Notes: generated from the letters alone by a model not told the origin. DNA of 64,000 bases from Stenotrophomonas terrae (GCF_001431465.1 NZ_LDJJ01000005.1:60574-124573), one strand, 5' to 3'; positions 47,147 through 56,236 are shown, numbered from the stretch's first letter. Made by a program: numbers and translations.

Positions 47147-47794
47147 TCAGTTCCGCAGCACGAGCTTGTCGCCGGCGGCGACGAACTTCTTCTTGTACTC
47201 GATGCTCGGGCAGCAACGCGAATCCTCGTCGGCATAGTCCAGGTAACTCACCTGAATATGGCCGCCGGCAATATCAAAGTCGGCCAGCTTGCCCGCATCC
47301 GCCGCACTGCTATCGATCAGCACCAGCTTTCCTTGCTGCTGCTGGAAAACGAACAGATGCTGGAAATCGGTGTTGCTGCCTTCGATCGCAAACAACGTGC
47401 TCGCCGCCAGATCGGCAAGCCCATCACCGTTGATATCGCCACGCACCAGCTTGCGGAACTGCTCGGACTCAATCAACGAGGTCTCGATCGCTTCCAACTT
47501 GCTCTGCTGGATGTAGCCAGCAATGGCTGCGGCCAATGCCGCCTTCTCGTCGTCGGCTGAAACAGGCGGGACGCCGGTGTCGACATTGCTCGGCATAGGC
47601 TGGTGTTCAACAGGCTTCGCTTGCGGCGCGGTGCAGCTGCCCTGCTCGCAGATACGGTCTGCCTTGCAGTCGGTGTCCTTCTGGCATTGCCCGCTGCTGG
47701 CGCTGGGCAGCCCTGGCGCGGGCGGTTCCGCTGCGGCACAAGCTACCAATGCCAAGGCGATGGAAGTGGAAAGCAGAAAGCCACGAACAGCCAT
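47147..47794 (-). CDS. Lipoprotein with a calcium-binding-like loop
   Basis: 215 residues. N-terminus MAVRGFLLSTSIALALVACA has a lipobox (LVAC, Cys19). Mature part: Cys-rich stretch CQKDTDCKADRICEQGSC (three possible disulfides), a Pro-rich linker, and a C-terminal domain with DINGDGLADLAASTLFAI, a D-x-N-G-D-G-x-x-D EF-hand-like loop as in FG-GAP/VCBS repeats. Two further Cys near the end (SRCCPS). Outer-membrane anchored. No family assigned. Confidence 0.75.
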   Translation of the reverse strand: MAVRGFLLSTSIALALVACAAAEPPAPGLPSASSGQCQKDTDCKADRICEQGSCTAPQAKPVEHQPMPSNVDTGVPPVSADDEKAALAAAIAGYIQQSKLEAIETSLIESEQFRKLVRGDINGDGLADLAASTLFAIEGSNTDFQHLFVFQQQQGKLVLIDSSAADAGKLADFDIAGGHIQVSYLDYADEDSRCCPSIEYKKKFVAAGDKLVLRN

Positions 47795-48253
47795 GCAACA
47801 TCCCCCTGTGTATGCAGCACCGAGCGTATGGGCTGCGTCCTGAATAGGCAAGATCGCCGACTGCCATTGTTTGCACGGAACCAGCCGGAGCGTCTTTCGA
47901 TAGCAAAAGAGCATGACAAGCCCGCGAATCGGCGACATCAGAATGCTGCGGCAGGGACCAACCTGTGGGAGCGGCATGAGCCGGGAATCCGACAACGATT
48001 TTGGCCCGACAGCCCAGTGATTGCAGGCATCGCGCCGCCCCTGCCTCTTCGCTGGCGCCACCGGCCGCAATCGCCAGCTCGCGCTTGAATGTTGCGGCAG
48101 CAGCAATTCTCTTTTCCAAACTGTCCGGTTGAGGTGGCCCGCAGCCGTGCCCATGTTCCAGCAGTCCGTGCTGCGGCGCCTGTCGCACCGCAGCTGCAAT
48201 GGCGTGTTACTGGCCATTGCCCTCCCCCTATCAGACCTTCCTGGAACATTGAA
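47795..48253. other. 459-bp intergenic stretch between divergent genes
   Basis: Holds one degenerate arm of the GTGGGAGCGGC repeat (47966-47995). No frame shows family-like sequence, codon bias or a ribosome site, so I assign nothing else. The promoters of the lipoprotein gene (minus) and the OYE gene (plus) must lie here. Confidence 0.5.
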
Positions 48254-49372
48254 ATGAGCAAGCTTTTCGAGCCCTACAACCTAGCTGGCATCCCGCTGGC
48301 CAATCGCATTGTGATGGCACCGATGACCCGTTCGCGTGCCCCCAACGACATCGCCGACGAACGCGTTGCCCTGTACTACGCACAACGCGCCACCGCTGGC
48401 TTGATCGTCAGCGAAGGCACGCCCATTTCGCGCGAAGGCCAGGGCTATCTGTTCAACCCCGGCATCTACACGCCGCAGCAGATTGAAGGCTGGCGCCTGA
48501 CCACCAACTCGGTGCATGCGCTGGGCGGCAAGATCGTCGCCCAGCTGTGGCACGTGGGCCGCATGTCGCACCCCTCCATCCAGGCCGATGGACGCGCGCC
48601 GGTCAGCGCCAGCAGCAAGCAGCCCGCCAATTCCAAGGCCTTCGGCTATACCGAAAGTGGCGAGCCCGGCATGGTTGATCCGCCGGCGCCACGCCAGCTG
48701 AGCACCGAAGAAGTCGCACGCGTGGTCGAAGACTTCGCCCAGGCTGCGCAGAACGCCATCGATGCCGGCTTTGATGGCGTGGAAATCCACGGCGCCAATG
48801 GCTACCTGCACGAGCAGTTCCTCAATCCGCTGATCAATGACCGCGATGACCAGTATTCGGCGGCAACGCTGGAGAACCGCATCCGCTTCACCCTGGAAGT
48901 GATCGATGCCATCGTCGCGCGCATCGGTGCCGAGCGCACCGGCATTCGGCTGTCGCCCTACGGCAATGTGTTCGATATGCCGTCCTATCCGCAGACCGAT
49001 GAGACCTACACCGCCCTGGCCGACGCCATCGGCAGGCGCAAGCTGGCCTTCGTGCACCTGATGAACCAGGCAGGCTTCTCGCGCACCGAGCCCAGCCAGG
49101 CCGGCTTCAATGCACTGCTCAAGACCATCAAGAGCAAGCTGCCGGAAACCAGCCTGATTCTGGCAGGCGGGCTGGACCGCGACTCAGCCGAAGCGCTGAT
49201 CAACGAAGGCCTGATCGACCTGGCCGGCTTCGGCGTACCGTTTATCAGCAACCCGGACCTGGTCGAGCGCCTGCGCAACGGCTACCCGTTGGCCAAGGCC
49301 GACCCGACCACCTTCTACGGCGGCACCGGCAAGGGCTACATCGACTACCCGCCGTACAACGCGGCAGGCTGA
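48254..49372 (+). CDS. Old-yellow-enzyme (NemA-like) ene-reductase
   Basis: 372 residues, FMN-binding TIM barrel. MSKLFEPYNLAGIPLANRIV at the start, APMTRSRAP, the QLWHVGRMSHP strand, GFDGVEIHGANGYLHEQFL (substrate-binding H and N), DQYSAATLENRIRF and FISNPDLVERLRNGYPLA at the end. Reduces activated C=C bonds or N-ethylmaleimide and nitro compounds with NAD(P)H. Only a weak ribosome site is seen before the ATG. Confidence 0.92.
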   Translation: MSKLFEPYNLAGIPLANRIVMAPMTRSRAPNDIADERVALYYAQRATAGLIVSEGTPISREGQGYLFNPGIYTPQQIEGWRLTTNSVHALGGKIVAQLWHVGRMSHPSIQADGRAPVSASSKQPANSKAFGYTESGEPGMVDPPAPRQLSTEEVARVVEDFAQAAQNAIDAGFDGVEIHGANGYLHEQFLNPLINDRDDQYSAATLENRIRFTLEVIDAIVARIGAERTGIRLSPYGNVFDMPSYPQTDETYTALADAIGRRKLAFVHLMNQAGFSRTEPSQAGFNALLKTIKSKLPETSLILAGGLDRDSAEALINEGLIDLAGFGVPFISNPDLVERLRNGYPLAKADPTTFYGGTGKGYIDYPPYNAAG

Positions 49373-49398
49373 CAAACAGCTCCGTCGGTACAGCACCC

Positions 49399-49666
49399 CT
49401 GTAGGAGCGGCGTAAGCCGCGAAACCACCACTCCAAACGCCACACACTGTGCGCAATTGCACAGCGCGTGGACGCGCATGGTTTCCCGGCTTCGCGACTC
49501 ACGTCGCTCCTACAAACCGCAGGCTACGCGGCAAGACAGTTGTAGTTCCTGTGGGAGCGGCGTCAGCCGCGAAGCCCTGAATCCAATCGCCATTGGCTCT
49601 ATGCAATTGCATAGCCTGCGGATACGCACGGTTTCCTGGCTTCGCGACTGACGTCGCTCCTACACA
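49399..49666. repeat. Two inverted palindromic repeat pairs
   Basis: Pairs at about 49399-49515 and 49548-49666, each with a GTAGGAGCGGC- or GTGGGAGCGGC-type left arm and a GGCTTCGCGAC right arm. The two centres share the words GCAATTGCA and TACGCACGGTTTCC-like sequence, so the second is probably a diverged duplicate of the first. They fill most of the 397-bp gap. Confidence 0.82.
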
Positions 49667-49769
49667 GGACTGAAATGCGGATGGCAGCGGCCTAGCTATA
49701 CTCGCCCTTTGGCATATGAATTGCGGCACCCCCGCAACAACCGGTGCCCGCCATCTGGAATCACGATCA

Positions 49770-50243
49770 ATGCCCATCTCGCTTCAACCGCAGAACATGC
49801 TGGGTCACTGGACTGACTCCACACCCCGGACCTGCGAGTTCCAGCACGGCAGCACACTGATCCTGGTCGAGTACGTTGACGCCTATCCAATGGAACGCAA
49901 GCTGGCCGCCGCCCAGCAAACCATCAATGATGCGTTCGCGGAAGTACCTTGCGCATTGACCTTCGCATCAGCGGTGTCTGCAGCACGGCACCCCGCCTTC
50001 TGGAAGCACGCCAATCGCATAGCCCTCAGGCAATCGCTACTGAACGTTTTCAGTATTCGCTATGTACCCGACAGCGATCAGCCCATCTACGATATCTCCT
50101 GGAACCCAGGCTTCCAGCCAGAATCAAGCCTTGCCTATTCGGAAAACTGGGTGGAGGAAATGGTTGAAGTGCACACACCAGATGACCACGAGTTCATCCA
50201 CGTAAAGCGTATCTGCAAGAACCAGTATCAACTTCTCGACTGA
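49770..50243 (+). CDS. Hypothetical protein, 157 aa
   Basis: Soluble, mildly acidic. Pieces seen: MPISLQPQNMLGHWTDSTPR, STLILVEYVDAYPMERKLAA, NVFSIRYVPDSDQPIYDISW, GFQPESSLAYSENWVEEMVE. The size and mixed alpha/beta appearance could fit an immunity-type protein, but no family is recognised and no toxin is next to it. ATG at 49716 in the same frame is an alternative start. A 28-bp stretch of its 3' half resembles sequence at 56012-56039. Confidence 0.65.
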   Translation: MPISLQPQNMLGHWTDSTPRTCEFQHGSTLILVEYVDAYPMERKLAAAQQTINDAFAEVPCALTFASAVSAARHPAFWKHANRIALRQSLLNVFSIRYVPDSDQPIYDISWNPGFQPESSLAYSENWVEEMVEVHTPDDHEFIHVKRICKNQYQLLD

Positions 50244-50411
50244 CGGCCGCACTAGAGCGGCCGCCACCGCAAGACTTGCCACCGCAGCCACGACCTGCAG
50301 CTGCGAGCAGTCGACACCCTCTGGCATGGAGGCGCGCCCACCTGCATCACCAGAACAAGCAGAACAGATAGACACTTCACGGTGCGGTGCCGCCGATACT
50401 CGCCGCCGAAC

Positions 50412-51089
50412 TCAGCCCTCGTCCTCGCACGGCGCATCGTCCTTCAGCAGTGCGGGGTCCACCGGCTTGATCTCATCGATAAGCGCACGCTGCTCGGCCG
50501 TCGGATTACCCAACCAACTTACCTTGCAATGCGAAACCAGACGACCAACCAGTTTGGGGTAGTCGGGCTGGTAGAGCATGGCCAGCTGATGGGTATCGCA
50601 CTGGTGCGCCTGGCAGGCCGTGTAGAACCACCACGTCTCCGCGCCCAGCGTCTTCGGCGCACCCGCCGCGCTGGGGCCGCTGAGCAGACGCTCGCGCTGC
50701 GACGGTGCATCCGGGTCAGCAACGTCGTACTGCGCCGCTTCCTTCAGCAATGCGTCGAATGCTGCAGTCAGTTTGGCGTCGGCACGGCCGCAGTTGTCCA
50801 CGGTGTTGCCGCCGACCAGAGTGAAGAAGTGCGTCGCCAGCGGGTTTTCCTCGCAGCTGGGCGCGTAATCGAAGCCTGCGGGGGTTGGAATATCGCTGTC
50901 GCCTTCCTCATACGGAGCGGACTCGCCATCTTCACCCTCGCCCGCTGCGTCCGCATGTGCAGATGCCGTCGCATCCTGGGCCGGCGCCGCAACATCGTCG
51001 CCCTCATTTTCAGCAGCCGGTACTGCTGCCTGCTTGCAACCCAGCAACAAGCCCATCAGCAAGCCCGCCCACAACATCCCTACTTTCAT
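50412..51089 (-). CDS. Lipoprotein with an Ivy-like lysozyme-inhibitor domain
   Basis: 225 residues. Lipobox LLLGC (Cys18) and a low-complexity acidic/Ala linker (res ~25-65), then a ~150-residue domain. Near its end, YTACQAHQCDTHQLAMLYQP matches the Ivy signature C-x-P/A-H-x-C that plugs the lysozyme active site, and VSWLGNPTAEQRALI resembles the Ivy C-terminus. Expected to guard peptidoglycan from host or predator lysozyme at the outer membrane. The family call rests on these two motifs. Confidence 0.68.
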   Translation of the reverse strand: MKVGMLWAGLLMGLLLGCKQAAVPAAENEGDDVAAPAQDATASAHADAAGEGEDGESAPYEEGDSDIPTPAGFDYAPSCEENPLATHFFTLVGGNTVDNCGRADAKLTAAFDALLKEAAQYDVADPDAPSQRERLLSGPSAAGAPKTLGAETWWFYTACQAHQCDTHQLAMLYQPDYPKLVGRLVSHCKVSWLGNPTAEQRALIDEIKPVDPALLKDDAPCEDEG

Positions 51090-51250
51090 GTTCACCCCAG
51101 GTAATCGGTCCATTGCAGCCATTCCCGGGTACGCCTGCGGGAATGGGCGGATTGTAGCTTCTGGGTTCAGCTGGCGAACATGGGGCATCCGCCGATCCAC
51201 CCGCTTCAATTCCGCGGCCGATCCCATGGACAGCTCCTGCACCATCTCTT

Positions 51251-51278
51251 GTGGGAGCGGCGTAAGCCGCGAAGCCGG
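51251..51278. repeat. Single arm of the palindromic repeat
   Basis: GTGGGAGCGGCGTAAGCCGC followed by GAAGCC, with no inverted partner nearby, in the gap between two minus-strand genes. Confidence 0.65.
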
Positions 51279-51363
51279 AACGCTGAAACAACCTCACCGC
51301 CTGCTATCCGGACTGCAGCGCACGGCTCCGGCACAACGCTAACGCTGAAGCAGAATCCTTTCC

Positions 51364-52611
51364 CTACGTTGGCTGCCCCAGCTCCGCAGGCATGAACCGC
51401 CGGGTAGCCAACCAGAACAGCACAGCGGCGCCACATGTAGCTGCACCCAGCGCGCAGACGCCACTCCATCCTGCCTGTGCGTAGATCACCGTGGTGGCAA
51501 TCGCCCCCGCCCCGCTGCCTGCCGCATAGAACAGCATGTACAACCCGACCAGCCGGCTGTGCACGTGGACCTGCTCGCGCAGGATCATGCTCTGGTTGGT
51601 CACGTGCAGCGCCTGCCCGCCAAGGTCCAGCAGGATGATGCCGAGCGCCAATGCCCACAGTGAAGTCGGCATCAGCGATAACGGCCACCACGCCAGCAAC
51701 AACACCAGCAGCGCCATCGCGGTGACGGTCTGGCCCCGCCCCTTGTCCACCCAGCGGCCTGCACCGGCTGCACCCAACGCACCGATCACGCCAACCAACC
51801 CGAACGCACCAATAGTCGTGTGTGAGTACGCATAGGGCGGCACGCTCAGCGGCAGCACCAGCGCGCTCCAGAAAATGTTGAATGCGGCGAACATCAGCAA
51901 TGCCAGCACACCGCGGATCTGTAGAACCCGGTCTTGTCGCAGCAGCCGCGCCATCGACCCAATCAGCTGCGCGTAAGGCATTGTCACTGCCGTCGCTGGC
52001 AAACGCGGCAGCTTGCGATACAGCAAACCCGCCAATAGCAACATCGCCAGTGCGGCAACGATGTAGACGCTGCGCCAGCCGCCCAAATCGGCGACACCAC
52101 CGGCGACCACCCGCGCCATCAGCAAGCCGATGAATACACCGGCCTGTGCGGCACCCACCACCCTCCCACGCTCGCCGTCACCGGCAGCGCTGGCCGCGTA
52201 GGCAATCAGGCCCTGCGTCATCGCCGTGCCGAGCAGGCCCGTCGCCAACATGCCCGCCAGCAGCCACCCCGGCGACTGCGCGCAGGCAACCCATAGCAGT
52301 GCGCCCACCAAGGCCAATAGTTGGATCAGCATCAAGCGGCGCCGTTCCAGTCTGTCACCCAGCGGCACCAGCAGTACCAACGCCAATGCGCTGCCCAGCT
52401 GCGTCGCCGTCACCACGCCGCCGACAGCGGCCAGGCTGATGCCCAGCGATGCGGCGAGCAGGTCCAGCAACGGCTGTGCGTAATACACATTGGCAACGCA
52501 CAAGCCGCTGGCGACAGCGAGCAGGCCTACCAAGGCGGCCGGCATGGCCTTGCTCGCCAACGGCACGGAGGCGCTGCGGCAGGACGGAAGTGTTTCCAAA
52601 GGCTGGCTCAT
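51364..52611 (-). CDS. MFS transporter
   Basis: 415 residues, twelve membrane segments. VYYAQPLLDLLAASLGIS in TM1 and LVLLVPLGDRLERRRLMLIQ (motif A) place it in a group of drug/solute exporters that are often adjacent to HxlR or LysR regulators. Substrate unknown. Divergent from the HxlR-type regulator gene across a 96-bp gap. Confidence 0.87.
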   Translation of the reverse strand: MSQPLETLPSCRSASVPLASKAMPAALVGLLAVASGLCVANVYYAQPLLDLLAASLGISLAAVGGVVTATQLGSALALVLLVPLGDRLERRRLMLIQLLALVGALLWVACAQSPGWLLAGMLATGLLGTAMTQGLIAYAASAAGDGERGRVVGAAQAGVFIGLLMARVVAGGVADLGGWRSVYIVAALAMLLLAGLLYRKLPRLPATAVTMPYAQLIGSMARLLRQDRVLQIRGVLALLMFAAFNIFWSALVLPLSVPPYAYSHTTIGAFGLVGVIGALGAAGAGRWVDKGRGQTVTAMALLVLLLAWWPLSLMPTSLWALALGIILLDLGGQALHVTNQSMILREQVHVHSRLVGLYMLFYAAGSGAGAIATTVIYAQAGWSGVCALGAATCGAAVLFWLATRRFMPAELGQPT

Positions 52612-52707
52612 GCCGCATCCAATCTGGTTGCAAATAACAACTAGATGGATGCTAGCGGTGATCGGTTTTAAAATGCAACTACAATGCAGGTATCCACAGG
52701 AGCTGCC

Positions 52708-53154
52708 ATGTCCCGCCGAAACCTGGAATCCGACTCCCCCTGCCCGGTAGCACGCAGCCTCGACCTTGTCGGCGACCGCTGGTCATTACTGATCCTGCGC
52801 GACGCATTCGATGGGGTGCGCCGCTTTGGCGACTTCCAGCGCAGCCTGGGCGTGGCCCGCAACATACTCACCGACCGCCTGCGCAAGCTGGTGGACGCAG
52901 ACATCCTGCAGCTGCATGCCGCATCGGACGGCACCGCTTATCAGGAGTACGTGCTCACGCCCAAGGGCGAGAGCCTGTTCCCCATCCTGGTCGCCCTGCG
53001 CCAATGGGGCGAGCAGCACCTGTACCAGCGTGGCGAACGCCACTCGCAGCTGCTCGACAACCGCACTGGCAAGCCGGTTCCGTTGATGCGCTTGCACGGT
53101 TCGGATGGAGCGGTGTTGGCGGCGACGGATACGCGGGTGCGCAAGTTGGCCTGA
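52708..53154 (+). CDS. HxlR-family transcriptional regulator
   Basis: 148 residues, winged helix. Seen: SPCPVARSLDLVGDRWSLLI, ILRDAFDGVRRFGDFQRSLG, NILTDRLRKLVDADILQLHA and YVLTPKGESLFPILVALRQWG, all typical of HxlR proteins. A further ~40 residues follow. AGGAG is 5 nt before the ATG at 52708. Divergent from the MFS gene; the short AT-rich gap (52612-52707) contains TTGCA and inverted TGCAA words that could be its operator, so it probably controls the transporter. Confidence 0.9.
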   Translation: MSRRNLESDSPCPVARSLDLVGDRWSLLILRDAFDGVRRFGDFQRSLGVARNILTDRLRKLVDADILQLHAASDGTAYQEYVLTPKGESLFPILVALRQWGEQHLYQRGERHSQLLDNRTGKPVPLMRLHGSDGAVLAATDTRVRKLA

Positions 53155-53198
53155 CGCGATGGGTATTGCTTGGGCGAAGGATGGACCAAGACGAACAA

Positions 53199-53232
53199 GG
53201 GCCAGAGCGAGAACCACGCTCTGGCCCTGTTT
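53199..53232. terminator. Bidirectional terminator between convergent genes
   Basis: Perfect 11-bp stem GGGCCAGAGCG / CGCTCTGGCCC with a 7-nt loop, then TGTTTTA. Separates the HxlR gene from the zinc-ribbon gene. Confidence 0.88.
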
Positions 53233-53244
53233 TATCCATCTCTG

Positions 53245-53508
53245 CTAGAAGTCGAAAAGCTCGCCAAGCAGGCTCTTCTTTTTCTTGTGTTTGTAATAGC
53301 CGCTATCACGCGAATCGTACTGCGGAGGGCTGACGTTGCGCGGCTCCGGTTGACGGGCCTGCGGCGCATCGGCAACGGATCGCTCAATCAACTTGTCCAG
53401 CTCGCCCCGGTCCAGCCAAACCCCACGGCACTGTGGGCAATAGTCGATTTCAATTCCTTGCCGGTCGGACATGGTCAAATTCACGTCCGTGCAGATGGGG
53501 CATTTCAT
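53245..53508 (-). CDS. Small TFIIB-type zinc-ribbon protein
   Basis: 87 residues. MKCPICTDVNLTMSDRQGIE, then IDYCPQCRGVWLDRGELDKL, the zf-TFIIB signature with two C-x2-C knuckles and GVWLDRGEL. A charged tail ends in HKKKKSLLGELFDF. Cytosolic; function unknown. AGGAATGGAA precedes the ATG at 53508. Confidence 0.87.
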   Translation of the reverse strand: MKCPICTDVNLTMSDRQGIEIDYCPQCRGVWLDRGELDKLIERSVADAPQARQPEPRNVSPPQYDSRDSGYYKHKKKKSLLGELFDF

Positions 53509-53835
53509 TGTTCCATTCCTCGTTCGCTGACCTAAATTAAGACATTGGTACGGCACAGCGCCAAATCAAGGCCGTCGATAGGCGATAGCCGTTTGGCGGA
53601 ATTTGCGAAGTACTCGTGGTCAGTTCAAATACTCCTTACGATGCAGCCCAAAACGGAAGCATCAATCTTTCCCGGCTTCGGCAGCAGAATTGGATCAACC
53701 GCGGGAGTGAACCTGCCCCCGTCCATCTGGTTGCGTAACTGGCTTAAAATTGGCCCAGTTACCATGCACTACGACGAAATTTGGCTGTTAGCTTGTTCAA
53801 CGGGCACCCCCCTTAATCGCCCGATGAGAGCCAAA

Positions 53836-54000
53836 ATGTTGAAAAAGCTAGCGATCGCCCTTTATCGCCAGGGACTGTCATTCATCATCCCCGGATGTAT
53901 CGAGATATGGCAGGGTGCTCCCGTTCCAGTCAATGCGGCCAGCGCAGCCATGTTTATCTTCGTCGGGATACTAGTCGCAAAGAAGCCACCGACTCATTGA
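53836..54000 (+). CDS. Possible small membrane peptide, 54 aa
   Basis: Reads MLKKLAIALYRQGLSFIIPG, a short loop, then a hydrophobic stretch ASAAMFIFVGILVAKK. The frame is open further upstream to 53545, but that part does not look like protein. No ribosome site was identified and the base composition is lower in GC than the neighbourhood. It may be a remnant. The surrounding gap (53509-54536) shows no firmly supported gene. Confidence 0.3.
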   Translation: MLKKLAIALYRQGLSFIIPGCIEIWQGAPVPVNAASAAMFIFVGILVAKKPPTH

Positions 54001-54094
54001 TTCCTTCCAAGCCTCCAATAGAGAGCCTGGACATCTTGGTCTGCGATTCGATCAATGACATCGGGGTCGGCTACTCGACCCCGTTTTAAGCTCA

Positions 54095-54250
54095 TCACTT
54101 CTCGGACATGGGCCCTTTAAGCTCATTGAACGTCTCAGAATACCGACGGTGCATAGCGCGTAACCGATCCTCCGAAGGTGCGTCCAACAAGACCATTTCA
54201 ACCGCAGTCGCCGAGCCAAGCAACTCGATCTCTCGCTCAACCTTCTTCAT
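54095..54250 (-). CDS. Possible small protein or gene fragment, 51 aa
   Basis: Reads MKKVEREIELLGSATAVEMV, continues with a charged helix and ends KGPMSEK. A REP (54263-54291) lies immediately upstream, so the true 5' end of a longer gene may have been displaced. No ribosome site, atypical codon use. Tentative. Confidence 0.3.
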   Translation of the reverse strand: MKKVEREIELLGSATAVEMVLLDAPSEDRLRAMHRRYSETFNELKGPMSEK

Positions 54251-54262
54251 TGGGGCAGCCTT

Positions 54263-54291
54263 GTAGCCCGGGTAAGCGCAGCGCACCCGGG
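54263..54291. repeat. Single GTAGCCCGGGT REP
   Basis: GTAGCCCGGGTAAGCGCAGC with the following GCACCCGGGG, same family as the REPs around the RAYT gene, unpaired here. Confidence 0.85.
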
Positions 54292-54536
54292 GAGCACATG
54301 AATCCCACGAGACCGCAGTTGCGCGAATGCCAAAGACGGCGCCAAAAATTGATAGCAAGTCGACTGAGTGGCTGAACGCATTACCTGGCCATCACAAGCC
54401 CCGGCGGCACCCGGGTCACGACGCTCCGATGGCACCGCCTGCGCCCTGACAAGGCATAGCCGCCACATTGAATGGTTGGCGCACTCACCTCATCAGCTAT
54501 CCTCCGGATTCCGCTTTCAAACTCCGGACGATGCAC

Positions 54537-55559
54537 ATGGATAGGCATATCGGTTCTCACCTGATCATCACGGCTACCCTGGCCTTGGTACTCCTCGCGG
54601 CGTCGCTATCGGCCAGTGCCGCAGAAAAGCAGCGACTGACGCAAGCACAGTACGCCGCTTTTCTACAACAGCGCAGCAGCGTTGTGGGCGCGATCAATGC
54701 CGGACATTGGACCCAGGCCACCGTTCAAGCAAGGGATCTATTGCAGACCTCGCTGCACATACCCAATGCTTACGAACATATGGGCGCACTCAACCTGCTG
54801 TTGGTGACACTGCGCCATGAAGGCCTGCACATCGAATCCATGCAGGCGATTGATCAGGTACTGGCGCAGGTTGCAGCCTCCGGCGGGAGGCCGGTATCTG
54901 ACCAGATGGAAATACTGATAAGGGAGGGACTGATAAGTGCATCCCTCGCCGGCGACAACGCAGCGGTACAGCGCTACCAGCGCCTGATGTTGAAGGAGGC
55001 GAATTTGCCTTCAGCCCAGTGGCAATGGAATTTCGATCAGAGCCGTATTGCGGACGGCGTAGCCCATACCGTGCTTCCGTTGGTCGCCGGCGCTTGGGTA
55101 CTGCAAGGTGTCCAAGCGGCCTCGCAACGCAGCAAGCGCACGTACTATCACTACCTTTACATCGCACCTGATGGCGAGACCGCCACCTTGGATATGCATA
55201 TCAGCTACGCGCCGGAATTCCAGGGACTGGATGATGAAGAGGTACGCCGCCGCACTGCCACATTCTTGCGTCCACTGTTTGAGGAAGCGGTCGAAGGCGC
55301 AGAAACACTACCCGACCTTCCATTCCCTGGGTTGATCCAGAGCAAGCAGGTAACGCGGACGCCGCTGAAGACCGAACCCGACCTTCAGCACTTTAACTGG
55401 ATGGGCGTTCGCGGTGACTGGACCGTAGATATGCGATCAACCTCGTCCGTGGAAGTGGCAGCACAGGTTCTGGCGCAGCTGCCGACGCTGTGGGCACCGA
55501 TGCAATGGTCAGCCAACCCCGTATTGGGTACAGCGGGACCAAGTACACCTACGAACTGA
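54537..55559 (+). CDS. Secreted protein of unknown function
   Basis: 340 residues. Signal peptide (MDRHIGSHLIITATLALVLL, cleavage near ASA), then a helical first half of TPR-like character (NAGHWTQATVQARDLLQTSL; AYEHMGALNLLLVTLRHEGL; QIDQVLAQ-type repeats). The C-terminal half begins TYYHYLYIAPDGETATLDMH. Periplasmic. An ATG at 54531 in the same frame is an alternative start. No family recognised. Confidence 0.72.
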   Translation: MDRHIGSHLIITATLALVLLAASLSASAAEKQRLTQAQYAAFLQQRSSVVGAINAGHWTQATVQARDLLQTSLHIPNAYEHMGALNLLLVTLRHEGLHIESMQAIDQVLAQVAASGGRPVSDQMEILIREGLISASLAGDNAAVQRYQRLMLKEANLPSAQWQWNFDQSRIADGVAHTVLPLVAGAWVLQGVQAASQRSKRTYYHYLYIAPDGETATLDMHISYAPEFQGLDDEEVRRRTATFLRPLFEEAVEGAETLPDLPFPGLIQSKQVTRTPLKTEPDLQHFNWMGVRGDWTVDMRSTSSVEVAAQVLAQLPTLWAPMQWSANPVLGTAGPSTPTN

Positions 55560-55676
55560 TTACTGCGCTTGAGGTATGGAAAGACTGGAAGACCGCAGGC
55601 AGGCTTGCCAGTCCGCTTCCGGCCGCAGCGGTGTTCCCCACCGACCCGACGTCGTTGCAAACCTTCAGTCGAGCAA

Positions 55677-55718
55677 CTACGCAAGCTGCTGGACGCAGGC
55701 ATCCTGCAGTTGCATGCA
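55677..55718 (+). pseudogene. Remnant of an HxlR-type regulator gene
   Basis: 42 bp match the regulator at 52708-53154 with 37 identities by eye; translated, LRKLLDAGILQLHA against LRKLVDADILQLHA. The sequence before and after does not continue the gene, so only the recognition-helix region remains. Confidence 0.55.
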
Positions 55719-55737
55719 ACGACGAACAGCCCCGCTC

Positions 55738-55765
55738 GGCCCGGCCCGGCCCGGCCCGGCCCACC
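55738..55765. repeat. GGCCC pentamer tandem repeat
   Basis: About five consecutive GGCCC-type units directly after the HxlR remnant. A simple-sequence tract with no visible role. Confidence 0.7.
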
Positions 55766-56068
55766 AAGGGTACTTGCTTGCCCTCAAGATCAGCTGCAGT
55801 TTCGTTGAAGCAACTGGTGCTTTTTCAAGGACGGTAGATGAGTGAGGCCCGGTCATGATGGCGTCTCATTCCTTTACGATACTCGGCGCGCAATCCCACT
55901 GCCATCCAAATCCTCAAGCCATTGATGTAGCTCGAAATACACATGTAAAACGCGGTGCACGCCCAAGGAATTTCTTTACGATTCAATGTCAACTTTCGAC
56001 TACCTATGCCGGCCAGAATCAAGCCTCGCCAATCGGAAATCCAAGTGTGCTGAACAAACACCGCTTTT
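55766..56068. other. Non-coding stretch with a short similarity to the 49.8-kb gene
   Basis: No credible gene. 56012-56039 (CCAGAATCAAGCCT and neighbouring bases) resembles the 3' half of the gene at 49770-50243. Base composition is lower in GC than the flanks. Confidence 0.35.
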
Positions 56069-56234
56069 GTAGCCCGGGTAAGCGCAGCGCACCCGGAGCC
56101 GCATGAATCCAGAAGCCATGCAGAGTCGCGACTCCTCTAACTGCCGAACGACCCAGGAGAACAGGCAACAAGTCGGCTGAGCGCTGCCCTTGATCATCAC
56201 AAGCCCCGGGTGCGCTGCGCTTACCCGGGCTACG
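56069..56234. repeat. REP pair on the left of the RAYT gene
   Basis: Forward REP GTAGCCCGGGTAAGCGCAGC (56069-56095) and an inverted copy ending CTAC (56206-56234), which stops 3 bp before the stop codon of the RAYT gene. Confidence 0.92.
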
Positions 56235-56236
56235 GG

